DNA of 16,956 nucleotides from Ignavibacteriota bacterium (GTDB taxonomy: Bacteria; Bacteroidota; Ignavibacteria; UBA10030; SZUA-254). Both the position numbers and the translations under genes were made by a program. The DNA lies in contig JACPVN010000296.1 in the NCBI GenBank assembly GCA_016191715.1, positions 1-16,956 of the forward strand, read 5' to 3'. The notes under the pieces were generated by a model. It was given only the letters and a program-made list of their open reading frames with translations. It made no database searches and was not told the DNA's origin. Positions within the stretch are counted from its first letter, which is position 1. Each line of letters starts with the position of its first letter. Of this stretch, positions 7,454 through 13,642 are shown piece by piece.

Positions 7454-7714
7454 TTAATTTTTCCGCGCTTCTTCCATCCATACTTTTACTTCATGAACGC
7501 TCGGAATTCTGCCGCTCGTCTTCAACTGGTCGTTGATAAAGAGCGATGGAGTTTTCACGGTGCCGAGTTTCGTGATTTTATAGATGTCACTGATCCACTC
7601 GACTTCGGCTTCGGTCGGAAACTGAGCGACGGCTTCTTCTGTGTTCATGAGTGTTTGCTGGGTTTTGATTCCCGGCAAACCGGCAACTTTGATAATCATA
7701 TTTTTTTGTTTCAT
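7454..7714 (-). CDS. Small thioredoxin-fold protein lacking the CxxC active site
   Basis: 86 residues, resembling the short archaeal/bacterial thioredoxin-like family (Thioredoxin_3, TM0996/MTH895 type): MIIKVAG at the first strand, AEVEWISDIYKI in the middle, the cis-Pro segment KTPSLFIND, and a GRIPSVHEVKVWM end. Family members normally have G-x-G-C-x-x-C after the first strand. Here the matching segment is GLPGIKTQQT, with IKTQ in the CxxC position, and no cysteine occurs anywhere in the protein. It therefore cannot do dithiol-disulfide exchange by the usual chemistry; a binding or structural role is possible. It starts 21 bases after the maeB stop and is probably co-transcribed. Met6 (MIIKV) is an alternative start. 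Neither start has a clear ribosome binding site. Confidence 0.75.
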   Translation of the reverse strand: MKQKNMIIKVAGLPGIKTQQTLMNTEEAVAQFPTEAEVEWISDIYKITKLGTVKTPSLFINDQLKTSGRIPSVHEVKVWMEEARKN

Positions 7715-7735
7715 ACGTGAATAAAGAACTGTTAC

Positions 7736-10036
7736 TTAACGAACCGGAACCGGTTCAAAAACTTTTGGTGTCACACGGAGCGGCGGAACAAGATGCTGTG
7801 CTTCAAACACCGCCATTGCGGTGATGTTCACAATATCGCTCACGTCGTTTCCCGGAACAAGGAGATAGACCGGCTTTTTAATTCCCATCAGCATCGGTCC
7901 GATGGCGGTTGCGCCGCCAAGCCGGCCGAGCAATTTATAGGCAACGTTCGCCGATGTCAGGTCAGGGAAGATAAGGACATTTGCACTACCTTTCAAAGAA
8001 CTAAACGGATATAATTCATTAATTATTTCCGTATTGATTGCGGCGTCTGCCTGCATCTCACCGTCAATTATCAATTCGGGCGCTTTCCGTTTCACTATCT
8101 TCACCGCTTTCTGAACCTTTTCGACCAACGGATGTTTTGTACTTCCGAAATTGCTGAACGAGAGCATCGCAATGCGCGGCTCGATGCTGAACTGCCGCAC
8201 TTTCTCCGCCGTCAACAAGGCAATCTCTGCAAGTTGTTCTGCCGTCGGTTCGATGTTCACCGTTGCATCAGCGACAAAAATTGTTTGATTCTTGAACACG
8301 AGCATGTACAAGCCCGCAATCGTATCAACGTTTTCCTTCTTGCCGATGATTTGCAATGCGGGGCGAACCGTGTCAGGATAATGCTGAGTCAATCCGGAAA
8401 TCAACCCGTCGGCATCGCCGCGTTCTACCATCAACATTCCGAAGATATTATGCGTCTTCACCTGCCGTTCGGCATCGGAACGCGTGATGCCTTTTCGTTG
8501 CCGTGCATTATAATAAGAAGTTATGTAAAAATCCAACTTTTCCGATTTGGACGGATTGATGATTTCAATCCCATCGAGACTCAATCCCAAATCGTTGATT
8601 CGCTGATGAATAAGCGTACGGCTACCGAGCAGAATCGGCGTAGCGATATTTTCATCAACAATAATCTGAGCGGCGCGAAGAATTTTCTCTTCCTCGCCTT
8701 CCGGGAAGACGATTCGTTTCGGTTCACTTTGCGCTTTGTGAATGAAGAACCGCATCACCTCGCGATGTTTGCCAAGCCGCGCTTCCAATGAATCACGGTA
8801 CGCTTCAAAATCTTTAATCGGCCGCCGTGCAACTCCCGATTCGATTGCCGATTTTGCAACCGCGACCGCTTCCCACAATAACACGCGCGGGTCGAACGGT
8901 TTCGGAATAATATACTCACGGTTGAATTCAATTTTCTTTCCGCCGTACGCACGAATGACAGAATCGGGGACATCTTCTTTCGCAAGTTTGGCAAGCGCCA
9001 TTGCCGCGGCAATTTTCATTTCATCATTGATTGCCGTTGCGCGAACATCAAGCGCGCCGCGGAAGATAAACGGGAAACCAAGCACATTGTTCACCTGATT
9101 CGGATAATCGGAGCGACCGGTTGCCATGATGATATCATCGCGCGCTTCGCACGCATCGGGGTACGTTATTTCCGGGTCGGGATTTGCCATCGCGAAAACA
9201 ATCGGATTGTCAGCCATGGACTTCACCATTTCCCTCGTAACAATATCCTTGATGGAAACACCGCAGAAGACATCCGCGCCGTTCATCGCTTCGACGAGCG
9301 TTCGCTTTTCTGTTTCCGCAGCAAAATATTCTTTGTACGGGTTCATCCCCTCCGTTCTTCCTTTGAAGACAATGCCTTTTGTATCAACAAGAAGAATATT
9401 TTCTTTCCGGACGCCGAGCCGTTCATAAAATTTCGCACACGCAATTCCCGCCGCGCCCGCGCCGCTGAACACTACTTTCACTTCCGAAATACTCTTCCCG
9501 ACTATTTCCAACGCGTTCAACAACGCCGCCCCGCTGATAATTGCCGTTCCGTGCTGGTCATCGTGGAAGACAGGAATGTTCATCGTCTTCTTCAATTCTT
9601 CTTCAATGGTAAAACACTCCGGCGCTTTTATATCTTCGAGATTGATGCCACCGAATGTCGGCTCTAACAATTGCACGGTTCTGATAATCTCATCCGCGTT
9701 ATGAGTGTTCAACTCAATATCGAACACATCAATATCGGCAAAGCGTTTGAAGAGCACTCCCTTTCCTTCCATCACGGGTTTGCCGGCGAGCGCGCCGATA
9801 TCGCCCAAGCCAAGCACTGCTGTCCCGTTTGAAACGACCGCGACAAGGTTTCCTTTTGATGTATATAAATACGCATCATCAGGATTTTTTTCAATTTCCA
9901 AACACGGCTCGGCAACACCGGGCGTGTACGCAAGCGAGAGGTCACGCTGGGTCTGACAGGGCTTTGATGAAATGACTTCAATTTTTCCATGTCTTCCCTG
10001 GAGATGATAATCAAGCGCTTCTTGTTTCCGTATCAT
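7736..10036 (-). CDS. maeB: NADP-dependent malic enzyme with C-terminal phosphotransacetylase-like domain (MaeB type)
   Basis: Oxidative decarboxylation of malate to pyruvate, giving NADPH, in the cytoplasm. 766 residues, close to E. coli MaeB (about 759). The malic enzyme N-terminal domain has YTPGVAEPC (37-45) and the catalytic segment GKGVLFKRFADIDVF (91-105); FGGINLEDIKAPE (128-140) and FHDDQHGTA (157-165) are metal and substrate sites. The Rossmann motif GAGAAG is at 191-196 and MANPDPEI near 283. From about 439 (RIVFPEGEEEKILRAA) to the end it is a phosphotransacetylase-like domain; in characterised members this part is regulatory and senses acetyl-CoA rather than catalysing acetyl transfer. 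AAGGA seven bases upstream supports the ATG at 10036. It is followed after 21 bases by the thioredoxin-like gene. The 287-base gap upstream suggests its own promoter. Confidence 0.95.
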   Translation of the reverse strand: MIRKQEALDYHLQGRHGKIEVISSKPCQTQRDLSLAYTPGVAEPCLEIEKNPDDAYLYTSKGNLVAVVSNGTAVLGLGDIGALAGKPVMEGKGVLFKRFADIDVFDIELNTHNADEIIRTVQLLEPTFGGINLEDIKAPECFTIEEELKKTMNIPVFHDDQHGTAIISGAALLNALEIVGKSISEVKVVFSGAGAAGIACAKFYERLGVRKENILLVDTKGIVFKGRTEGMNPYKEYFAAETEKRTLVEAMNGADVFCGVSIKDIVTREMVKSMADNPIVFAMANPDPEITYPDACEARDDIIMATGRSDYPNQVNNVLGFPFIFRGALDVRATAINDEMKIAAAMALAKLAKEDVPDSVIRAYGGKKIEFNREYIIPKPFDPRVLLWEAVAVAKSAIESGVARRPIKDFEAYRDSLEARLGKHREVMRFFIHKAQSEPKRIVFPEGEEEKILRAAQIIVDENIATPILLGSRTLIHQRINDLGLSLDGIEIINPSKSEKLDFYITSYYNARQRKGITRSDAERQVKTHNIFGMLMVERGDADGLISGLTQHYPDTVRPALQIIGKKENVDTIAGLYMLVFKNQTIFVADATVNIEPTAEQLAEIALLTAEKVRQFSIEPRIAMLSFSNFGSTKHPLVEKVQKAVKIVKRKAPELIIDGEMQADAAINTEIINELYPFSSLKGSANVLIFPDLTSANVAYKLLGRLGGATAIGPMLMGIKKPVYLLVPGNDVSDIVNITAMAVFEAQHLVPPLRVTPKVFEPVPVR

Positions 10037-10065
10037 TGTTTTTCCTTTTCATAATTACTTCAGTC

Positions 10066-10085
10066 GAAACCGTTAAAACGGTTTC
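10066..10085. repeat. Perfect palindromic repeat, GAAACC type
   Basis: GAAACCGTT and AACGGTTTC arms of 9 bases around a 2-base centre. It lies about 30 bases upstream of the maeB start. It shares the AAACC...GGTTT outer frame with the palindrome at 10296-10313 but has a different core, which suggests members of one dispersed intergenic repeat family. No T-run follows on either strand, so it is not a standard terminator. Confidence 0.6.
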
Positions 10086-10103
10086 ATTTATTCTTTGTTC
10101 CTT

Positions 10104-10129
10104 TAACCCCAGACTTAAGTCTGGGGTTA
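10104..10129. repeat. 26-base perfect palindrome
   Basis: The left half is TAACCCCAGACTT and the right half is its exact reverse complement, with no spacer. A 26-base perfect palindrome is far beyond chance in a spacer this size. It may be a dispersed palindromic repeat or a transcribed hairpin in the maeB leader. No poly-T follows, so termination is unlikely. Confidence 0.8.
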
Positions 10130-10136
10130 TAAATAA

Positions 10137-10280
10137 AGGGTGGTTCTAAAAACTACAAAAGAATATCGAATATCGAACAAGTCCCAAAGGGACACCATCG
10201 GTGGAATTATGAATTTTGAAGTAGATTGCCACTTCGTAATTCGACATTCGGTGTTCATTATTCATTATTAGAACTACCCT
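10137..10280. repeat. 144-base hairpin-rich element with 13-base terminal inverted repeats (MITE-like candidate)
   Basis: AGGGTGGTTCTAA (10137-10149) and TTAGAACTACCCT (10268-10280) are inverted repeats matching at 12 of 13 positions. Between them are three short hairpins in series: GTCCC-AAA-GGGAC (10181-10193), CACC-ATC-GGTG (10193-10203) and GAAGT-N8-ACTTC (10218-10235), plus the direct repeat GAATATC-GAATATC (10161-10174). There is no transposase or ORF, and I see no clear target-site duplication. It could be a non-autonomous mobile element or a structured intergenic repeat; the terminal repeat is short enough that a simple hairpin origin is also possible. Confidence 0.45.
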
Positions 10281-10295
10281 AAAGCAATTGATTGA

Positions 10296-10313
10296 AAACC
10301 ACTTCAGTGGTTT
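10296..10313. repeat. Perfect palindromic repeat, AAACCACT type
   Basis: AAACCACT and AGTGGTTT arms around TC, 10 bases past the stop of the small unknown gene (minus strand). Same outer frame (AAACC...GGTTT) as the palindrome at 10066-10085. Read leftwards, no T-run follows, so it is a poor intrinsic terminator but could stabilise the 3' end of the upstream transcript. Confidence 0.55.
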
Positions 10314-10323
10314 CTAACCAATT

Positions 10324-10737
10324 TCATTCCTGCATCGCAGGCATCATTCCCGCTTCTTCGTTGCCGGATTCATGGCGATACTTCCAACAGACGAGTTCTT
10401 CCGCCGATGAAAGCAACGGCTCTACCAACCGGACATCTTTTACGTTCTTCCACTTTGGAAGTATTTGGTCGTAAAGAAATTTCGTTGCGAATCCGTACAC
10501 ATCAATATCATCGAGAACATCTTCATCAATACATAGATACATATCCACCTGCGCCGATGTCTTTTTTACCGCGCGCGGGATAAGTGCATACGCCATTAAA
10601 TCAGTTTGTTTCCAAACATATTTTTTTGTTCTCGAATTGAATGTGTTCGGAAGGTCAAGCGGACCCGATGCGGCTTTTGTAGTTTCAATCTTCAGTTCGA
10701 TTTTTTCGCATTGTTTGCAGGATTCTGTTGTTTCCAT
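10324..10737 (-). CDS. Small protein of unknown function behind the CoA-transferase gene
   Basis: 137 residues with the start at ATG 10737. I prefer this start because AAAGAGA lies a few bases upstream and it follows the CoA-transferase stop by 25 bases; an upstream ATG at 10806 would force a 44-base out-of-frame overlap with that gene. I do not recognise a family. Visible features: a CKQC pair near the N-terminus, a mixed charged and hydrophobic composition typical of a soluble protein, no signal peptide and no membrane helix. The central segment VDMYLCIDEDVLDDIDVYGF is acidic, and the C-terminus is Met- and Glu-rich (EEAGMMPAMQE). Co-transcription with the CoA-transferase is likely. It ends with TGA. 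Confidence 0.65.
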   Translation of the reverse strand: METTESCKQCEKIELKIETTKAASGPLDLPNTFNSRTKKYVWKQTDLMAYALIPRAVKKTSAQVDMYLCIDEDVLDDIDVYGFATKFLYDQILPKWKNVKDVRLVEPLLSSAEELVCWKYRHESGNEEAGMMPAMQE

Positions 10738-10762
10738 GTTTTCTCTTTCAGATGATTCAAAG

Positions 10763-12130
10763 TTATGTGGTCGCTTCAACGGACGAGCGAGAGTATAATC
10801 TTCCATTGCCGTTCACCGGCATAAACTTATTTTCGATTCCATATCGTTCAAGTTCTTCTCGGAAATCAGGATGTGCAATATCAATCAGTGCTCTCATCCT
10901 CTGCCGGATAGTTTTGCCGTACAAATCGGCAACGCCGTATTCGGTCACAACAAAATGGACATCGCCTTTCGAGGTTGTCACTCCGGCGCCTTCTGCAAGC
11001 ACAGGAACGATGCGTGAGAGATTTCCTTTCTTTGCAGTTGATGGCAGAGCGATAATCGGTTTCCCCCCTTTGCTACGCGATGCGCCCCGGATAAAATCAA
11101 CTTGTCCGCCAAAGCCGCTGTAAATATATCTTCCGATGGAATCGGCGCAGACCTGCCCGGTCAAATCAACTTCGATTGCCGAATTGATTGCCACCATCTT
11201 CTCATTTCGTGAAATGATGAACGGGTCGTTTGTATAGTGCGAAGGATGAAACTCAATGATGGGATTGTTGTGAATGAAATTAAAAAGTGGTCTTGACGCG
11301 AGGACAAACGAGGCAATGATTTTTCCGGGATGAAGTGTTTTCTTTTCGTTCGTCAGAATTCCTTCTTCGACTAATTTGATGACTCCGTCGGCAAACATTT
11401 CCGTGTGCATTCCAAGGTCCCGTTTGCCGTGAAGGAATCTCAGCACCGCATCGGGAATCGCGCCGATTCCCAACTGCAGCGTCGAGCCGTCTTCAATCAA
11501 ATCGGCAATATTCTTCCCTATTTTTTCGTACACCGCCGCTTCTTCCGGTGATGTATCTTTATCAACCTGAGGAAGTTCTTTCAGCGGAACATCCGCTTCA
11601 ACTGCGTAGGAAAATTTATCAATGTGAATGAAACAATCACCAAGCGTGCGCGGCATTTGCGGATTGACTTGTGCGATGATAATTTTCGCCACTTCCGTCG
11701 CCGGCTTTGTACATTCAACACCAACGCCGAAACTGCAAAAGCCATGTTCGTCCGGCGGCGAAACATGAATGAGCGCAACATCAATAGGAAGAATGCCGCG
11801 ATAAAACAAGCCGGGTATTTCGGAAAGAAAAATCGGTGTGAAATCCGCTCGACCGTCGTTCACCGCTTCGCGCATATTCTTTCCGATGAACAATGCATTG
11901 TGCCGGAAGTGTCCTTCCATCTCAGGATTGGAATAACCGGTTTTCCCGACGGTCAACAAGTGAATAACTTCAACATCCTCCAACTCGTTGTGTCTTCCGC
12001 ACATCGCCTCGACCAACACTTCGGGCATCGCACAGCCCGGATGAACATACACTCGTTGCCCCGATTGTATAACTTTTACTGCTTCTTCAGCAGTTCTCAA
12101 TTTCGACTTATAACGACCTAACCAGTTCAT
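10763..12130 (-). CDS. Acetyl-CoA hydrolase/transferase family protein, likely 4-hydroxybutyrate (or acetate/acyl) CoA-transferase
   Basis: Moves CoA between acyl-CoA and carboxylate substrates in the cytoplasm. 455 residues from the ATG at 12130; an in-frame TTG at 12136 would add two. The N-terminal domain begins RTAEEAVKVIQSGQRVYVHPG. QLGIGAIPDAVLRFL is followed by GMHTEMFADG, whose Glu (about residue 244) fits the catalytic glutamate that forms the enzyme-CoA thioester in 4-hydroxybutyrate CoA-transferase. SGFGGQVDFIRGASRSKGGKPIIALPST and VVTEYGVADLYGKTIRQRMRALIDIAHPDFREEL are family C-terminal signatures. Overall it reads closest to 4-hydroxybutyrate CoA-transferases, but substrate cannot be fixed from sequence; acetate formation, succinate or butyrate exchange are alternatives. 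The small unknown gene follows 25 bases later. No strong ribosome binding site is visible. Confidence 0.9.
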   Translation of the reverse strand: MNWLGRYKSKLRTAEEAVKVIQSGQRVYVHPGCAMPEVLVEAMCGRHNELEDVEVIHLLTVGKTGYSNPEMEGHFRHNALFIGKNMREAVNDGRADFTPIFLSEIPGLFYRGILPIDVALIHVSPPDEHGFCSFGVGVECTKPATEVAKIIIAQVNPQMPRTLGDCFIHIDKFSYAVEADVPLKELPQVDKDTSPEEAAVYEKIGKNIADLIEDGSTLQLGIGAIPDAVLRFLHGKRDLGMHTEMFADGVIKLVEEGILTNEKKTLHPGKIIASFVLASRPLFNFIHNNPIIEFHPSHYTNDPFIISRNEKMVAINSAIEVDLTGQVCADSIGRYIYSGFGGQVDFIRGASRSKGGKPIIALPSTAKKGNLSRIVPVLAEGAGVTTSKGDVHFVVTEYGVADLYGKTIRQRMRALIDIAHPDFREELERYGIENKFMPVNGNGRLYSRSSVEATT

Positions 12131-12281
12131 ATTCAATTTTCTAACGTAGCAACGCGTACACTGCTAATAAATCCTAAATCCTAATTTAGAAATTCTAAAC
12201 AAATTCGAATCTCGAATTTAGGATTTGTCCCTAAGGGATCCCTTCGGGATTTAGTATTTCGATATTCTTTTTTAGAATTTT
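12131..12281. repeat. Spacer filled with nested palindromes
   Basis: About 150 bases between the alanine dehydrogenase and CoA-transferase genes, without a gene. AAATCCTAAA (12169-12178) pairs exactly with TTTAGGATTT (12217-12226). Nested inside are TTTAGAA-A-TTCTAAA (12185-12199) and AAATTCGA-ATC-TCGAATTT (12201-12219). Outside are AAGGGATCCCTT (12233-12244) and ATCCC-TTC-GGGAT (12238-12250). GTCCCTAAGGGAT (12227-12239) resembles the GTCCCAAAGGGAC hairpin at 10181-10193. Together this could fold as a multi-hairpin in the alanine dehydrogenase 3' region or be a decayed intergenic repeat. No T-rich tail of a standard terminator is seen. Confidence 0.6.
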
Positions 12282-13400
12282 TCATCTGACTAATTCTTCA
12301 ACATCAACTGCATTCAACTCGAATCGTTTTGCAATTGATTCACTTGTACATGTTCCCTGAAACGTGGAGACACCGTGCGCCAATCCTTTATTTTCTGCAA
12401 TTGCTTTATGCAGACCCTTCTCCGTAATCTCCAATAAATACGGAAGCATCGCATTCGTCAAACCATAGGTTGCCGTACGTGCAACGTTCGCGGGAATATT
12501 CGGAACACAGTAATGAATAACATTATGAGTGACATATACCGGATTTTCCAGCGTCGTGAGCCGGCTTGTTGCAACACAACCGCCCTGGTCAATGGAAATA
12601 TCGAGAATGATGGAACCCGGTTTCATCTGCTGAACCATTTCGGATGTGACGAGATGCGGCGCACGCTCACCTTTAATCAACACCGCACCGATAACCACAT
12701 CGGCAAACTGCAACGCCTTCTGAAGATTGTACTCGTTCATCAACGCTGTTACAGCCCGATGATTAAAACGGTTTTCCAACGTTCGCAATCTGCTCAGTTC
12801 CTTATCAAGCACAATCACTTCTGCGCCGACTCCGAGTGCAACGCGTGTCGCCGCTGTGCCGACTGTTCCCGCGCCAAGAACAACAACAGTCGCAGGGGGA
12901 ATGCCGGTAATTCCACCGAGGACAATTCCTCTGCCGTAGTTCGTGCTTTCTAAAAATCGTGCGGCGATTTGTATAGACATCTGTCCGGCAATCTCACTCA
13001 TGATTTGCAGAATCGGTAAATCTCCGTTTTCATCCTCAATCAATTCATACCCGATAGCACAGATTTTTTTCTCAAGAAGCAATTCAACTACTTTTGGTTT
13101 TGCAATGGGCAAGTGGAGAAACGAGAGGAGTGTTTGTTTTTCTTCAAATCGCTGACAGTCGGATTCGTTCGGCGGGGAAACCTTCAGGATAATATCCGAG
13201 CGACCGAAAATTTCATCACTTGTATAGACAATCTTCCCCCCGACCTTTTCATATTTTTCATTTGCAAAATGCGAAGCATCGCCTGCGTCTTTCTCAATGT
13301 ACACAGCATGACCGTTGCTCACCAGAGATTGCACTCCTGCAGGAGTTAGCGCAACACGGCGTTCAACTGATGGATGTTCTTTGAGGATTCCTAAATTCAT
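12282..13400 (-). CDS. ald: Alanine dehydrogenase
   Basis: NAD-dependent interconversion of L-alanine with pyruvate and ammonia, cytoplasmic. 372 residues, the family's usual length. Key residues are in place: Arg15 (ERRVALTPAGV) and Lys73 (DIILKV) for substrate binding, His96 (FLHLPIA) and Asp271 (IDQGG) for catalysis, and the NAD-binding GAGTVG at 176-181 followed by the acidic VLDKE end of the second strand. VPNIPANVARTATYGLTNAMLPYL is the family's C-terminal signature. The start at ATG 13400 gives the canonical beginning MNLGILKE. Transcribed leftwards, divergent from the lamin-tail gene. A 15-base dyad at 13462-13476 may be its operator. It ends with TGA. It links carbon (pyruvate made by the malic enzyme nearby) to nitrogen. 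Confidence 0.96.
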   Translation of the reverse strand: MNLGILKEHPSVERRVALTPAGVQSLVSNGHAVYIEKDAGDASHFANEKYEKVGGKIVYTSDEIFGRSDIILKVSPPNESDCQRFEEKQTLLSFLHLPIAKPKVVELLLEKKICAIGYELIEDENGDLPILQIMSEIAGQMSIQIAARFLESTNYGRGIVLGGITGIPPATVVVLGAGTVGTAATRVALGVGAEVIVLDKELSRLRTLENRFNHRAVTALMNEYNLQKALQFADVVIGAVLIKGERAPHLVTSEMVQQMKPGSIILDISIDQGGCVATSRLTTLENPVYVTHNVIHYCVPNIPANVARTATYGLTNAMLPYLLEITEKGLHKAIAENKGLAHGVSTFQGTCTSESIAKRFELNAVDVEELVR

Positions 13401-13461
13401 AGTGTTTTTCTGATTGTTCCCGACCTGAAATTGTCAACTTTTATGCCAGATGAAATATAGG

Positions 13462-13476
13462 CATTTCATTGAAATG
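13462..13476. promoter_or_regulatory. Perfect 7-1-7 inverted repeat upstream of ald
   Basis: CATTTCA-T-TGAAATG, 62 bases upstream of the ald start codon. The position suits an operator for a dimeric regulator, for example an Lrp/AsnC type known to control ald in other bacteria, but no such regulator is in the window. It begins CATTTCAT, as does the segment around the dyad at 3475-3488. Confidence 0.4.
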
Positions 13477-13568
13477 ACAGAATTTCCTTGAAACAAAAAA
13501 AATAAGATTTCAGGCTTGAGAAGATTCAAAACAGAGGTTGTCAGGGGTGAGAAGTCTTTTCAACAAGT

Positions 13569-13596
13569 TTGAGATTTCTCTTAATCGTCTTACATT
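13569..13596 (+). promoter_or_regulatory. Weak candidate promoter of the lamin-tail protein gene
   Basis: TTGAGA (13569-13574) and TACATT (13591-13596) are 16 bases apart, each matching four of six consensus bases. The implied leader of about 40 bases carries the ribosome binding site GGAGAG before the ATG at 13643. The match is weak. Confidence 0.22.
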
Positions 13597-13642
13597 GAGA
13601 AATGGACAAAGGGAAAATACACATTTTCATTGTGGAGAGACA

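Larger units (their letters stand above)
10037..10323. other. Palindrome-rich spacer upstream of maeB
   Basis: 287 bases with no gene that I can support. It contains two perfect palindromes (10066-10085 and 10104-10129), a 144-base segment bounded by imperfect inverted repeats (10137-10280) and another palindrome (10296-10313), each listed separately. The maeB promoter should lie here, but I could not identify a convincing -35/-10 pair. Confidence 0.7.
13401..13642. other. Divergent spacer between ald and the lamin-tail protein gene
   Basis: 242 bases with no supported gene. It must contain promoters in both directions. It holds a perfect 15-base dyad at 13462-13476 on the ald side and a weak promoter candidate at 13569-13596 on the lamin-tail side. 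A TTGACA-like hexamer on the minus strand (13432-13437) has no matching -10 and lies too close to the ald start. Confidence 0.6.

Noticed and set aside
8132..8791. 219-residue open frame on the plus strand opposite maeB
   Set aside because: It is antisense to strongly conserved malic enzyme/phosphotransacetylase sequence and its translation looks like no protein family.
10104..10129. Intrinsic terminator
   Set aside because: The palindrome is perfect but no T-run follows on either strand.
10060..10315. CRISPR array
   Set aside because: The repeats are palindromes of differing sequence with irregular spacing, not identical direct repeats with equal spacers.
10738..10806. Longer start for the 137-residue gene at ATG 10806
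   Set aside because: It would overlap the conserved end of the CoA-transferase by 44 bases out of frame, and the ATG at 10737 has a better ribosome binding site.
13432..13437. Perfect TTGACA -35 box for ald on the minus strand
   Set aside because: No -10 hexamer lies 16-18 bases away, and the implied transcript start would fall at or inside the start codon.
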